Origin: Bacillus cereus G9842
Lineage (GTDB): Bacteria; Bacillota; Bacilli; Bacillales; Bacillaceae_G
Assembly (NCBI RefSeq): GCF_000021305.1
Contig: NC_011772.1
Location: 720,001-784,000 of the forward strand
Reading direction: 5' to 3'
DNA: 64,000 nucleotides
Positions 55,728 through 64,000 of this stretch are shown in pieces. Under the pieces are notes generated by a model. It was given only the letters and a program-made list of their open reading frames with translations. It did not search any database and was not told the DNA's origin. Positions within the stretch are counted from its first letter, which is position 1. Each line of letters opens with the position of its first letter. A program made the translations under genes and the position numbers.

Positions 55728-56816
55728 ATGAGACGATTAGGTATTTCTATTTATCCAGAACATTCAACAGTAGAGAAAGATAAGGAGTATTTAACATTAG
55801 CAAGTAAATATGGATTTACACGTGTGTTCACATGTTTATTATCTGTGGATGGAGAAAAAGAGAAAATTATTGAAGAATTTAAAGAAACGATCTCACATGC
55901 GAATGCATTAGGGTTCCAAGTATTAGTTGATATTAGTCCATCTGTTTTTGAACAATTAGGTATTTCGTATAATGATTTATCATTCTTCCATGAATTGGGT
56001 GCGTACGGTATTCGTTTAGATGTCGGTTTCTCAGGATTAGAAGAATCAATTATGACTTATAATCCGTATGGTTTGAAAATTGAGATTAATATGAGCAATG
56101 GTACGAAGTATGTAGATAACATTATGAGCCATAGACCAAATCGTGAAAATTTAATTGGTTGTCATAATTTTTATCCGCATCGTTATTCAGGGTTATCATA
56201 CGATCATTTCATTAAATGCTCGAAACAATTTAAAGATTACGGTATGAGAACGGCTGCTTTTATTTCATCATTTGATGCAACATATGGACCTTGGCCAGTA
56301 ACAGAAGGGTTATGTACATTAGAGCAGCATCGTGAATTATCGATGACAACACAGGCGAAGCATTTATTTGCGACAGAATTAATTGATGATGTTATTATTG
56401 CAAACGCATATGCGTCAGAAGAAGAATTACAAGCACTAGGTGCATTAAATAAAGAGAAACAAACATTTGATATAGAACTATATGATACAACGACAGAACT
56501 AGAAAGAATTATCGTATTAGACGAACCACATTTTTATCGCGGAGATGTATCTGAATATATGATTCGTTCTACACAAAGTCGTGTGAAATATAAAAAAGAA
56601 GAGTTTAAACCTCATAATACGCGCGAAATTAAGCGTGGAGATTTATTAATTGATAATGAACAATATGGCCAGTATAAGGGCGAATTACAAATTGCATTAA
56701 AAGATATGGTGAATACAGGAAAAACAAATGTAGTTGGTCGAATTATAGAAGAAGAAATTTTCTTATTAGATTATTTACAAGCATGGGATAAATTCGGATT
56801 CATATTAAAGAAATAG
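55728..56816 (+). CDS. MupG-like (DUF871) glycosidase, copy 1
   Basis: 362 residues, TIM barrel (1-240) and C-terminal beta domain. Start RRLGISIYPEHST and HELGAYGIRLDVGFSGLEE are the DUF871 signature. S. aureus MupG is a 6-phospho-N-acetylmuramidase acting on MurNAc-6P-GlcNAc; related substrate assumed here. AGAGGCG before the ATG. The paralogue lies at 61209; the two flank a PTS locus. Confidence 0.88.
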   Translation: MRRLGISIYPEHSTVEKDKEYLTLASKYGFTRVFTCLLSVDGEKEKIIEEFKETISHANALGFQVLVDISPSVFEQLGISYNDLSFFHELGAYGIRLDVGFSGLEESIMTYNPYGLKIEINMSNGTKYVDNIMSHRPNRENLIGCHNFYPHRYSGLSYDHFIKCSKQFKDYGMRTAAFISSFDATYGPWPVTEGLCTLEQHRELSMTTQAKHLFATELIDDVIIANAYASEEELQALGALNKEKQTFDIELYDTTTELERIIVLDEPHFYRGDVSEYMIRSTQSRVKYKKEEFKPHNTREIKRGDLLIDNEQYGQYKGELQIALKDMVNTGKTNVVGRIIEEEIFLLDYLQAWDKFGFILKK

Positions 56817-56827
56817 AGAGAATATAA

Positions 56828-56871
56828 AGGGGAAAAACTACTGATTTCAGCAGCTTTTCCCCCTTTATATA
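56828..56871 (+). terminator. Terminator or attenuator hairpin
   Basis: AAAGGGG-AAAAACT ... AGCTTTTCCCCCTTT inverted repeat with inner TGATTTCA; it separates the first mupG-like gene from the regulator gene. Confidence 0.6.
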
Positions 56872-56892
56872 TAAAGAGCGAGAGGAAGAGCT

Positions 56893-58833
56893 ATGACAAA
56901 GGTGCAGCAGCGATTAATTTCTATTTTAGAGGAGTTTTTAGAAGAGAAATCGATGTTAAATCGAGCTTTTTTAGCGGGCCGTTTACATGTATCAACGAAG
57001 ACGATTCAAAAGGATATAAAATTATTAAATGATATATTGGAAGAAAACGGAGCGAAAATCGAATCGCAAAGAGGGACTGGGTACGAATTAGAAATTATAC
57101 AAACGAAGAAATTTGAAGACTTTTGTGTGAGTCTATTTCAAAAACAGACGGAAAAGATCCCAACTTCTTATGAAGAAAGAATAGCGTACATTCTGCAGCG
57201 TGTTTTAACGGCAGAGGGATATGTGAAGCTTTCAGAATTAGCGGAAGAGATTTATGTGAGCAAATCAACGGTTAATTTAATTATGAAAGATGTTACAGAT
57301 ATATGTGGTCGCTATAAATTACAAATTGAGAAGAGACCGTATTATGGTATACGTATTGTTGGAGAGGAATTTAATATTCGTTCTTGTTTATCACAATATG
57401 GTTTACCGCGTTATGACCATACTCCGTTTCATGAGCAATTTGAGCAGACGGAGACATATTTATCGCTACCTTATATATCACACATCCGTTCAATTATATT
57501 AAAGTATATTGAAGGTGGAACAATATATTTATCTGATATAGAAATTGATAATTTAGTCATTCATATTGCAATCGCATTAAAGCGTTGTCAAAGTCAACAT
57601 TATATGAAAGAACTGCATACGGAGCAATCAGAACTTATAATAAAGAAAGAATATACAATTGCGAAGCAGATTTTAGGAGATTTAGAGAAAGAGTTGAAAT
57701 TTTCATTTCCAGAAGAAGAAGTATTATATGTGACGATGCATTTATTAAGTACTGCTGTTACAACGAGAGATCGCTATGAAAATGTAGAAGAGCTATTAGG
57801 AAAAGATATATATGCATTTATGCAACATATTCTTTTTAAAGTAGCGGAAGAACGGAATCTTATTTTTTATTATGATGAAGAATTATTATTTGGATTTGGT
57901 ATTCATTTAAAAACGTTATTAAATCGTTTGAAGTATAAGTTAAATACGAGAAATCCTCTTTTGGCAGAAGTGAAAAAGAATTATCCGTATGCTTTTGAAA
58001 TTGCGGTTCTTGTTGGAGATATCATTGGTGAATATACGGGTGAATCGATCCCTGAAAGTGAAATTGGCTATATTGCAATTCACTTCGGCGGAGCGATGAG
58101 CCGTTTGCAGGAGCAAAACCAAAAGAAAAGATGCTTATTAGTTTGTGCGACTGGTCAAGGAAGTGCACAACTATTAAAATATAAAATTTTATCACAGTTC
58201 CGAGATAAATTAGAGATTGTAGGTATTACAGGCTATTATCAATTGAAAGTAGAAGATCTTTATAAAGAAAAAATAGATTGTATTATTAGTACGGTTCATA
58301 TACCGAGTGGCTTGCCTGTTCCAGTTATAAAAGTGAATTCAATATTTGATGATAAAGAGATTAAATTGATTGGTCAGCGGTTGTTTATGCATGTGAATAA
58401 TAGTGTGCAGCCTTATATTAAGGAAGATTTAATTTTTTTAAATCATAGTGCTTCTACGAAAGAGGATGTTATTCAGTTTTTATGTGAGAAAGCTGCTGAG
58501 AAACATTATGTACAAGAAAACTTTTATGCTTCTGTTATGGAAAGAGAAAATACGTCTCCGACAGCGGTTGGGAATTCAGTTGCAATCCCGCATCCGATGC
58601 AGTTATTAAGTGAGGAAACTTTTTTGATGTTTTGCACACTTGAAAAGGCTGTTGATTGGGGAGATAAAAAAGTACAAGTAATTATTTTATTTAGTGTAAA
58701 GCGCAATAATAATGAAGATTTACAAAGGCTTTATGATTTTTTATATGATATTATGTCTAGTCAAACTACGATAGAGAAACTTACTCAGACCGAGGTAATT
58801 GAAGATTTTCAAGAGATTTTATTATCATTTTGA
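56893..58833 (+). CDS. PRD-containing PTS transcription regulator (BglG/MtlR type)
   Basis: 646 residues. Domains: HTH_11 (1-65), second HTH (about 85-150), PRD1 (about 180-285, His in VIHIAIALKR and VTMHLLS), PRD2 (about 300-400, His in GIHLKTLL and AIHFGG), EIIB-like (CATGQGSAQ near 417), and EIIA (His in SVAIPHP near 565). Phosphorylation by the PTS sets its activity. It probably activates the neighbouring PTS and mupG-like genes. GAGAGGAAGAG before the ATG. Confidence 0.92.
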   Translation: MTKVQQRLISILEEFLEEKSMLNRAFLAGRLHVSTKTIQKDIKLLNDILEENGAKIESQRGTGYELEIIQTKKFEDFCVSLFQKQTEKIPTSYEERIAYILQRVLTAEGYVKLSELAEEIYVSKSTVNLIMKDVTDICGRYKLQIEKRPYYGIRIVGEEFNIRSCLSQYGLPRYDHTPFHEQFEQTETYLSLPYISHIRSIILKYIEGGTIYLSDIEIDNLVIHIAIALKRCQSQHYMKELHTEQSELIIKKEYTIAKQILGDLEKELKFSFPEEEVLYVTMHLLSTAVTTRDRYENVEELLGKDIYAFMQHILFKVAEERNLIFYYDEELLFGFGIHLKTLLNRLKYKLNTRNPLLAEVKKNYPYAFEIAVLVGDIIGEYTGESIPESEIGYIAIHFGGAMSRLQEQNQKKRCLLVCATGQGSAQLLKYKILSQFRDKLEIVGITGYYQLKVEDLYKEKIDCIISTVHIPSGLPVPVIKVNSIFDDKEIKLIGQRLFMHVNNSVQPYIKEDLIFLNHSASTKEDVIQFLCEKAAEKHYVQENFYASVMERENTSPTAVGNSVAIPHPMQLLSEETFLMFCTLEKAVDWGDKKVQVIILFSVKRNNNEDLQRLYDFLYDIMSSQTTIEKLTQTEVIEDFQEILLSF

Positions 58834-58875
58834 AAAAGTATATAAAAACTTCCGTTACATAACGGAAGTTTTTTA
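58834..58875 (+). terminator. Terminator of the regulator gene
   Basis: AAAACTTCCGTTA / TAACGGAAGTTTTTT hairpin. Confidence 0.85.
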
Positions 58876-58943
58876 TGTTTAATTGTATGCGTTTTCATAA
58901 TAAGATAAAAATATAGAAAACATATAGCTTGGGGGAATTTAAA

Positions 58944-59264
58944 ATGGCTGATATGCAAACTCCATTTGCATTAATTTTACATGGTGGCAATGCGAGAAGT
59001 GCAGCGCTTGAAGCAATCGCTTTTGCAAGACAAGGAGATTTTGAGAATGCGGGTGAAAAGATGAAACTTGCTAGTGAGGAAATTTCAGCAGCACATCGTA
59101 TTCAAACGGATTTAATTCAAGAAGAGGCAAGAGGAAATCATGCAGAAATCAGTTTACTGTTAGTGCACGCACAAGACCATTTAATGAATGCAATTACAGT
59201 GAAAGAACTAGCTGAAGAATTTATTACTCTTCATAAACGAGTAGAAGAGAAAGTGACAGTATAA
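58944..59264 (+). CDS. PTS lactose/cellobiose-type EIIA
   Basis: 106 residues, all-helical trimer family. The phosphorylated His lies in LLVHAQDHLMNAITVKELA (about residue 75). ATG at 58944 after TTGGGGG. First gene of the transport operon; 1 nt separates it from EIIB. Confidence 0.93.
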   Translation: MADMQTPFALILHGGNARSAALEAIAFARQGDFENAGEKMKLASEEISAAHRIQTDLIQEEARGNHAEISLLLVHAQDHLMNAITVKELAEEFITLHKRVEEKVTV

Positions 59265-59265
59265 G

Positions 59266-59571
59266 ATGTATATTTTATTATGTTGTGCAGCAGGCATGTC
59301 AACGAGTATGGTCGTAAGAAAAATGCAAGAAGAGGCAAAGAAACAGGGGAAGAATTATAAAATTAAGGCGGTTGATTCAGAACTTGTGAAACTTGAAATA
59401 AAAGAAGCCGATGTCGTTTTAATCGGTCCACAAGTGAAATATTTATTTCCAGCTGTAGAGTTTCTTGCAAACTCATACAACATACCAGTTGCAATTATAG
59501 ACCAACGAGATTATGGCATGTGTGATGGTTTGAAAGTGCTTAGGCAAGCAGAACAATTAGTTTTAGCATAA
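59266..59571 (+). CDS. PTS lactose/cellobiose-type EIIB
   Basis: 101 residues. Phospho-Cys in the P-loop LLCCAAGMSTSM (about residue 7). It receives phosphate from EIIA and passes it to the sugar during transport by EIIC. Confidence 0.93.
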   Translation: MYILLCCAAGMSTSMVVRKMQEEAKKQGKNYKIKAVDSELVKLEIKEADVVLIGPQVKYLFPAVEFLANSYNIPVAIIDQRDYGMCDGLKVLRQAEQLVLA

Positions 59572-59654
59572 TTATATCTTTTTAAATATAAACATTATAA
59601 TGTTATAAAGTTTATTTCATTCTTTTATAGTAGAGAGAAAGAGGAGGGCTATTG

Positions 59655-60965
59655 ATGAATGGGTTTATGAGTTTTATGGAACAAAAGATTATGCCAACAA
59701 CGCAAAAGATTGCAGGACAACGACATTTATTGGCAATTCGAAATGGGGTTATTTCTACATTACCGTTAACGATCGTCGGGTCATTTTTCGTTATCTTTTT
59801 AAATTTACCAATTGATGCATATATGGAATGGATTGCACCGTTTCGCCATATTTTAGATATTCCATTCCGATTTACAGTAGGACTAATGGCCTTATACGCA
59901 GCGTTTGGAGTAGGGGCCTCGCTCGCGAACTTTTATCAGCTCAATCAATTAAGTGCAGGGCTACTATCTGTACTCGCCTTTTTACTAGCATCAGTTGAAC
60001 CAATTCAAATTACGAAAGCTGTACCAGGTGTTATTGATGCAGGTCGATATATTTCAGTAGGAACATTAAGTGCAACGTCTTTATTCGGCGCAATTGTGAC
60101 AGCATTAATTGCAGTGGAAATTTATCATTTTATGATTAAGCATAATATCTCAATAAAATTACCAGACAGTGTACCACCAGCAGTTTCAAATTCGTTTGCA
60201 GCATTAATTCCAACATTAGTAGTTATTCTTTTATTCTGGGGCATTCGCTACGGTTTGAAATTCGATGTAAATACAACAATTACATACTTAATCGCACCAT
60301 TAAAATCAGTACTAGTAGGAAATAACTTATTCGGTGGTTTATTAACAGTATTCTTAATCGTGTTCTTCTGGTCATTTGGTATACATGGACCGGCAATTTT
60401 AGGACCAATCATTCGTCCGATGTGGGATTCCGCAATTCTTGAAAATATGGAAGTGTTCACGGCTACAGGAAATGCACATCAGTTACCAAACTTATTTACA
60501 GAGCAGTTCATTCAATGGTTCGTATGGATTGGCGGATCTGGCTCAACGTTAGCTTTAGTAATTATGTTTATGTTCTCTAAATCTAAGTTCCTAAAAGAGT
60601 TAGGTAGATTATCATTCGTACCAGGTTTATTCAATATTAACGAGCCAATTATTTTCGGGGCACCAATTGTAATGAACCCAATCTTAATTATTCCGTTCGT
60701 TATTACACCGTTAGTGACAACGACAGTATCATATTTCGCAGTTGTTTCAGGTATGATTCCACTCATGATGGCGAAATTGCCATTTACGATGTTAGCACCA
60801 ATTGCAGCGGTGATTAGTACGGACTGGACAATTATGGCTGGTGTACTTGTACTTGTTAACTTTGTAATCTCATTCGTTATTTACTATCCATTCTTCAAAA
60901 TGTATGAGAAACAACAATTAGCAGGAGAGGAGAAAACAGAATGCTCGGAGCAATTATCATCTTAA
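59655..60965 (+). CDS. PTS lactose/cellobiose-type EIIC
   Basis: 436 residues, about ten spans. FNINEPIIFGAPIVMNP is the family's sugar-binding motif. It imports and phosphorylates a beta-disaccharide; with MupG-like neighbours a MurNAc-GlcNAc-type or related sugar is plausible but not proven. GAGGAGGGC before the ATG. The start of the next gene overlaps its end by 25 nt. Confidence 0.93.
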   Translation: MNGFMSFMEQKIMPTTQKIAGQRHLLAIRNGVISTLPLTIVGSFFVIFLNLPIDAYMEWIAPFRHILDIPFRFTVGLMALYAAFGVGASLANFYQLNQLSAGLLSVLAFLLASVEPIQITKAVPGVIDAGRYISVGTLSATSLFGAIVTALIAVEIYHFMIKHNISIKLPDSVPPAVSNSFAALIPTLVVILLFWGIRYGLKFDVNTTITYLIAPLKSVLVGNNLFGGLLTVFLIVFFWSFGIHGPAILGPIIRPMWDSAILENMEVFTATGNAHQLPNLFTEQFIQWFVWIGGSGSTLALVIMFMFSKSKFLKELGRLSFVPGLFNINEPIIFGAPIVMNPILIIPFVITPLVTTTVSYFAVVSGMIPLMMAKLPFTMLAPIAAVISTDWTIMAGVLVLVNFVISFVIYYPFFKMYEKQQLAGEEKTECSEQLSS

Positions 60966-61219
60966 TTACATTTGTGATCGGACAGTGTATTGCCCATTAT
61001 TCGAAATGGGTACAAAGTAAATCCTTATTAGTGTTACTACTAGTATCAGTTTTATTTATCGGTTGTTCAATGGGTGCATATGTAATGTTAGGTCTACACT
61101 CACCGTACGTAATTATTGTACCGACAATTTTATGTGCAACATGTTTATCTGCAAAATATAGATTTACGAGCATGGCATTAATACAACGTGTGAAGGAGAT
61201 GCAAAAGCATGGAGCGTAA
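60941..61219 (+). CDS. Small membrane protein embedded in the PTS operon
   Basis: 92 residues with three hydrophobic segments (about 1-19, 28-47, 54-70) and a basic C terminus. ATG inside the EIIC 3' end with AGGAGAGGAG upstream; its end overlaps the second mupG-like gene by 11 nt. No family recognised; tight coupling implies a role with the PTS. Confidence 0.75.
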   Translation: MLGAIIILITFVIGQCIAHYSKWVQSKSLLVLLLVSVLFIGCSMGAYVMLGLHSPYVIIVPTILCATCLSAKYRFTSMALIQRVKEMQKHGA

Positions 61220-62294
61220 ATTAGGGATTTCACTTTATCCAGAACATTCAACGAAAGAAAAAGATATGGCTTATATTTCGTCAGCGGCACGACACGGTTT
61301 TTCAAGAATATTTACTTGTTTGTTATCTGTGAATCGTCCGAAAGAAGAAATTATAGCTGAATTTAAAGAGATTATTAATCATGCGAAAGATAACAATATG
61401 GAAGTTATTTTAGATGTAGCTCCAGCTGTGTTTGATCAGCTTGGTATTAGTTATAGTGATCTATCATTTTTCGCAGAGTTAGGTGCAGATGGTATTCGAT
61501 TAGATGTAGGCTTTGACGGATTGACGGAAGCGAAAATGACGAATAATCCGTACGGTTTAAAAATCGAGTTAAATGTAAGTAACGATATTGCGTACTTAGA
61601 AAATATTCTTTCGCATCAAGCGAATAAATCAGCTTTAATTGGTTGCCATAATTTTTATCCGCAAAAATTCACTGGTCTTCCGTACGATTATTTCATTCGC
61701 TGTAGTGAACGCTTTAAAAAGCATGGTATTCGCAGTGCAGCCTTTATTACATCACATGCCGCAAACATCGGTCCATGGGATATTAACGACGGATTATGTA
61801 CGTTAGAAGAGCATCGTAATTTACCAATTGAAGTACAAGCGAAGCATTTATGGGCAACAGGGCTAATTGATGATGTCATTATCGGAAATGCTTATGCAAG
61901 TGAAGAGGAGTTAGAAAAACTAGGAAATTTAAATCGCTACATGTTACAGCTAAAAGTGCACTTTGTAGACGAAGCGACTGAAGTAGAGAAGAGAGCTACG
62001 CTGCAAGAATTACATGTAAGACGCGGCGACATAACAGAGTATATGATACGTTCTACAGAAGTGCGTAAAAAATATAAAGACTATGACTTCCCAGTGCGCG
62101 AAAGTGTGCTACAGGAAAGAGGGCAAGTTGTAATTGGTAATAACTCATTCGGAAAGTATAAAGGTGAACTGCAAATCATTTTAAAAGAAATGCCGATAGA
62201 TGAACGGAAAAATATCGTCGGTACAATTGCGGAAGAGGAGTTATTCTTACTAAATTATGTAGGAGCTTGGACGCAGTTTACTTGTGTGGAATAG
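61209..62294 (+). CDS. MupG-like (DUF871) glycosidase, copy 2
   Basis: 361 residues, same architecture as copy 1 (KLGISLYPEHST; AELGADGIRLDVGFDG; LIGCHNFYPQKFTG; LIDDVIIGNAYASEEEL). By eye roughly half the residues are identical to copy 1. Terminal gene of the PTS operon. Probably cuts the phosphorylated disaccharide brought in by the PTS; substrate differences between copies are unknown. Confidence 0.88.
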   Translation: MERKLGISLYPEHSTKEKDMAYISSAARHGFSRIFTCLLSVNRPKEEIIAEFKEIINHAKDNNMEVILDVAPAVFDQLGISYSDLSFFAELGADGIRLDVGFDGLTEAKMTNNPYGLKIELNVSNDIAYLENILSHQANKSALIGCHNFYPQKFTGLPYDYFIRCSERFKKHGIRSAAFITSHAANIGPWDINDGLCTLEEHRNLPIEVQAKHLWATGLIDDVIIGNAYASEEELEKLGNLNRYMLQLKVHFVDEATEVEKRATLQELHVRRGDITEYMIRSTEVRKKYKDYDFPVRESVLQERGQVVIGNNSFGKYKGELQIILKEMPIDERKNIVGTIAEEELFLLNYVGAWTQFTCVE

Positions 62295-62302
62295 AGAAGA
62301 TA

Positions 62303-62336
62303 GGGGGCGGTCCAAATTTTGGACCGCCTTTTTAAT
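62303..62336 (+). terminator. Terminator of the PTS operon
   Basis: GGCGGTCCAAA / TTTGGACCGCC perfect hairpin with T-run. Confidence 0.9.
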
Positions 62337-62484
62337 ATTAAAGTACTTTTAACGTCGAAATTTGTCGGTAAATCGATATCTCTTGTCGAATCGTTGATAT
62401 ATTATAAGTTACGATAGATATATTCGAAAAATCGTTGATATAGTTTCATTTACTATGTCATTTTTCAGTAGTTTAATAGAGTAA

Positions 62485-62523
62485 AAAAAGAGCCAGCCTC
62501 AACGATGAGACTGACTCTTTTTT
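62485..62523 (-). terminator. Terminator of the 3D-domain gene
   Basis: AAAAAGAGCCAG / CTGACTCTTTTT with inner CTCA/TGAG. The preceding 62340-62480 holds only short repeats of ATCGTTGATATA. Confidence 0.8.
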
Positions 62524-62527
62524 ATAA

Positions 62528-63814
62528 CTAGTTTAATACTTTAACTGTAACTGTTTTACGTCCCCAGCTACTTGATGTGCCTTTATCTGGCATTAAAACG
62601 TCGATTTTATTACCTTTAATAGCCCCACCAGTATCACCAGCGATTGCTACTCCGTAACCTTCAACCCATACTTTTGAACCTAATGGAATGACACTTGGAT
62701 CAACTGCAATTAGTTTCATGTTTGGATTAGCTGTTAAGTTATGACCCATAGCTGATTTTACTTGGTCGCCTGCTTTATAACCATTTTCAAGTGGATCTGC
62801 TGTGTAAGCTGTTGCTACAACACGTAACTCACGAGAAGATGATGGTGTACTTGTTTCAGTTTCTTTTGCAGCAGGTTGTTGTGTAGCTGGTTTTTGAGCT
62901 TTAGCCGCTTCACGAGCTTTAGCTGCTTCTTGAGCCTTAGCCGCTTCACGAGCTTCAGCTGCTTCTTGAGCCTTAGCTGCTTCACGAGCTTCAGCTGCTT
63001 CTTGAGCTTTAGCCGCTTCACGAGCTTTAGCTGCTTCTTGAGCCTTAGCCGCTGCTTGAGCTTCAGCATCTGCTTGAGCTTTAGCTGCTTCACGAGCTTT
63101 AGCCGCCTCTTGAGCTTTAGCTTCTGCTTGAGCTTCAGCATCTGCCTGAGCTTTAGCTGCTTCTTGAGCCTTAGCTGCTTCACGAGCTTTAGCCGCTTCT
63201 TGAGCCTTAACTTCTGCTTGAGCTTCAGCTGCTTCGCGAGCTTTAGTTGCTTCCGCGGCCTTAGCTTTTGCTTGAGTTTCAGCTACTTCTTGAGCTTTAA
63301 CTGCTTCACGAACTTTAGCTGTATCTTGAACTGTAGTTGTTTTTTCAACTTTAACTACTGGCTGAACTTTAATTGGAGCTTTACCTGTTAAGTAAGGAAC
63401 ATGAACATAAGCTGTTTTTCCGTTATATTCAAATTGAATCCAATCATTTTGTACTTGGTGTGTTGTTTCGATTATATCATCTTTTTTCAACTTACCAAGA
63501 ATCTCTGAATCTGTGTTTGCACCAGCACGTACGTTTAATACGTTTGCTGTTACGTAGTAAGTGTCTTTTGTATAGTCAGCACTTATGAAAGCTTCTTTAC
63601 CGCTATTCAATTGAACTTTTGACCAACCATTTTCTGTATGTAAAACATTTACTTTATATCCATCTAATAATTTTCCTACAACTTTTGATTCAGTAGTTGG
63701 GTTTTCTCGTACGTTTAGTACGTCAGTCGTTACGATTGTTTCTGCTTTAGCAGATGTTGTGAAAATCCCAAGACCAAAAACCGCTGCTGTTGCTATACCC
63801 ATAAATTTTTTCAT
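62528..63814 (-). CDS. SH3b/3D-domain cell-wall protein (EntA/EntFM-like)
   Basis: 428 residues. Signal peptide (ends SAKA-ETI), two SH3b domains (about 28-85 and 90-150), a long Ala/Glu/Lys/Arg repeat region (about 165-315) built from REAAKAQEAAKA-like 12-residue units, then a C-terminal 3D domain (about 330-428) with ATAYTADPLENG, GDTGGAIKGNKIDVLMPD. 3D domains are putative lytic transglycosylases. Similar proteins in B. cereus are called enterotoxins EntA/B/C/FM, but they act in the cell wall. ATG at 63814 after TGGAGG. Confidence 0.9.
   Translation of the reverse strand: MKKFMGIATAAVFGLGIFTTSAKAETIVTTDVLNVRENPTTESKVVGKLLDGYKVNVLHTENGWSKVQLNSGKEAFISADYTKDTYYVTANVLNVRAGANTDSEILGKLKKDDIIETTHQVQNDWIQFEYNGKTAYVHVPYLTGKAPIKVQPVVKVEKTTTVQDTAKVREAVKAQEVAETQAKAKAAEATKAREAAEAQAEVKAQEAAKAREAAKAQEAAKAQADAEAQAEAKAQEAAKAREAAKAQADAEAQAAAKAQEAAKAREAAKAQEAAEAREAAKAQEAAEAREAAKAQEAAKAREAAKAQKPATQQPAAKETETSTPSSSRELRVVATAYTADPLENGYKAGDQVKSAMGHNLTANPNMKLIAVDPSVIPLGSKVWVEGYGVAIAGDTGGAIKGNKIDVLMPDKGTSSSWGRKTVTVKVLN
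62895..63320. repeat. Tandem coding repeat (Ala/Glu/Lys)
   Basis: Degenerate 36-bp (12-codon) and 18-bp units of GCTTCACGAGCTTTAGC/GCTTCTTGAGCCTTAGC inside the 3D-protein gene. Copy number is likely to vary between strains. Encodes a charged helical linker. Confidence 0.85.
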
Positions 63815-64000
63815 AATAGCCTCCATTGCATTTGTTTTCGTTGACCTCATTATAGCAACCATTATTTTCTTATTTGCGAAAAACATATAATTACAAAGCT
63901 TTCGTAACGGAGCATTAATATTCTGTAACAATTCCATAAATATCCTGATGGCGCTTCCTTGTTGTTTTTTGGCGTATCAGGGCATATAAAACACAAAATG

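Noticed and set aside
62340..62480. A CRISPR-like or tandem repeat array with ATCGTTGATATA
   Set aside because: Only two or three short, degenerate copies with irregular spacing; AT-rich chance repetition is likely. No CRISPR array or cas gene was seen in the window.
62876..63391. Plus-strand ORF of Ser/Phe/Leu repeats
   Set aside because: Antisense shadow of the Ala/Glu/Lys repeats in the 3D-domain gene.

Overview
The window is low-GC Firmicute chromosome and fits the Bacillus cereus group (B. cereus, B. thuringiensis, B. anthracis and relatives). Pointers are AT-rich coding sequence with strong AGGAGG-type ribosome binding sites, an rRNA operon end followed by a long tRNA array, spore genes (spoVR, a GerA-type receptor operon), a tandem TPP riboswitch before tenA, an SH3b/3D cell-wall protein of the EntA/EntFM kind, and a Bacillus-type glutamyl endopeptidase. 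The exact species cannot be decided from this sequence.

Layout. 1-3700: 3' part of a 23S rRNA gene, a 5S gene and 20 tRNA genes, closed by a terminator. 3823-8243: a CBS-domain protein and an unrecognised gene split by a 2.5-kb group II intron; the exons join in frame. 8314-9976 (minus strand): a 51-codon membrane ORF, a small membrane protein and an SH3b/M23 peptidase. 10202-18331: thiamine operon tenA-thiZXY-tenI-thiO-thiSGF-thiD behind two TPP riboswitches; it combines pyrimidine salvage and uptake with thiazole synthesis. 18425-25578: two c-di-AMP (ydaO-type) riboswitches. The first precedes a two-gene unit of unknown function; the second precedes kdpFABC, which has an extra 34-codon peptide gene in front and a KdpD-like protein without a kinase domain behind.

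25601-34600: divergent MFS/MarR pair, patatin-like lipase, purine permease, SDR oxidoreductase, L,D-transpeptidase, DUF1540 protein, a thioredoxin-like/BdbC disulfide pair and a PCYCGC lipoprotein. 34646-38368 (minus): germination receptor operon in A-C-B order. 38494-43942: secreted helical protein, nitroreductase with a Fur-like site, spoVR, a ceramidase-like protein, a perfect 47-bp palindrome, and a glutamyl endopeptidase gene broken by one in-frame TAA. 44406-48885: a CstR-type persulfide regulon (TusA, rhodanese, persulfide dioxygenase-like, DsrE and TauE proteins) with four copies of one operator-like repeat.

48918-55265: YbjN-like protein, LCP-family protein, quinone oxidoreductase with a large palindrome in front, Na/Pi cotransporter and an MFS transporter followed by a structured repeat-like element. 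55728-62294: a lactose/cellobiose-type PTS with a PRD regulator, flanked by two MupG-like (6-phospho-muramidase family) paralogues. 62528-63814 (minus): the SH3b/3D protein with a long Ala/Glu/Lys repeat.

The most unusual items are the in-frame intron in a coding gene, the orphan unit under a terminator-less c-di-AMP riboswitch, the kdp micropeptide with a kinase-less KdpD, the nonsense-broken protease, and the paired MupG enzymes around a lac-type PTS.
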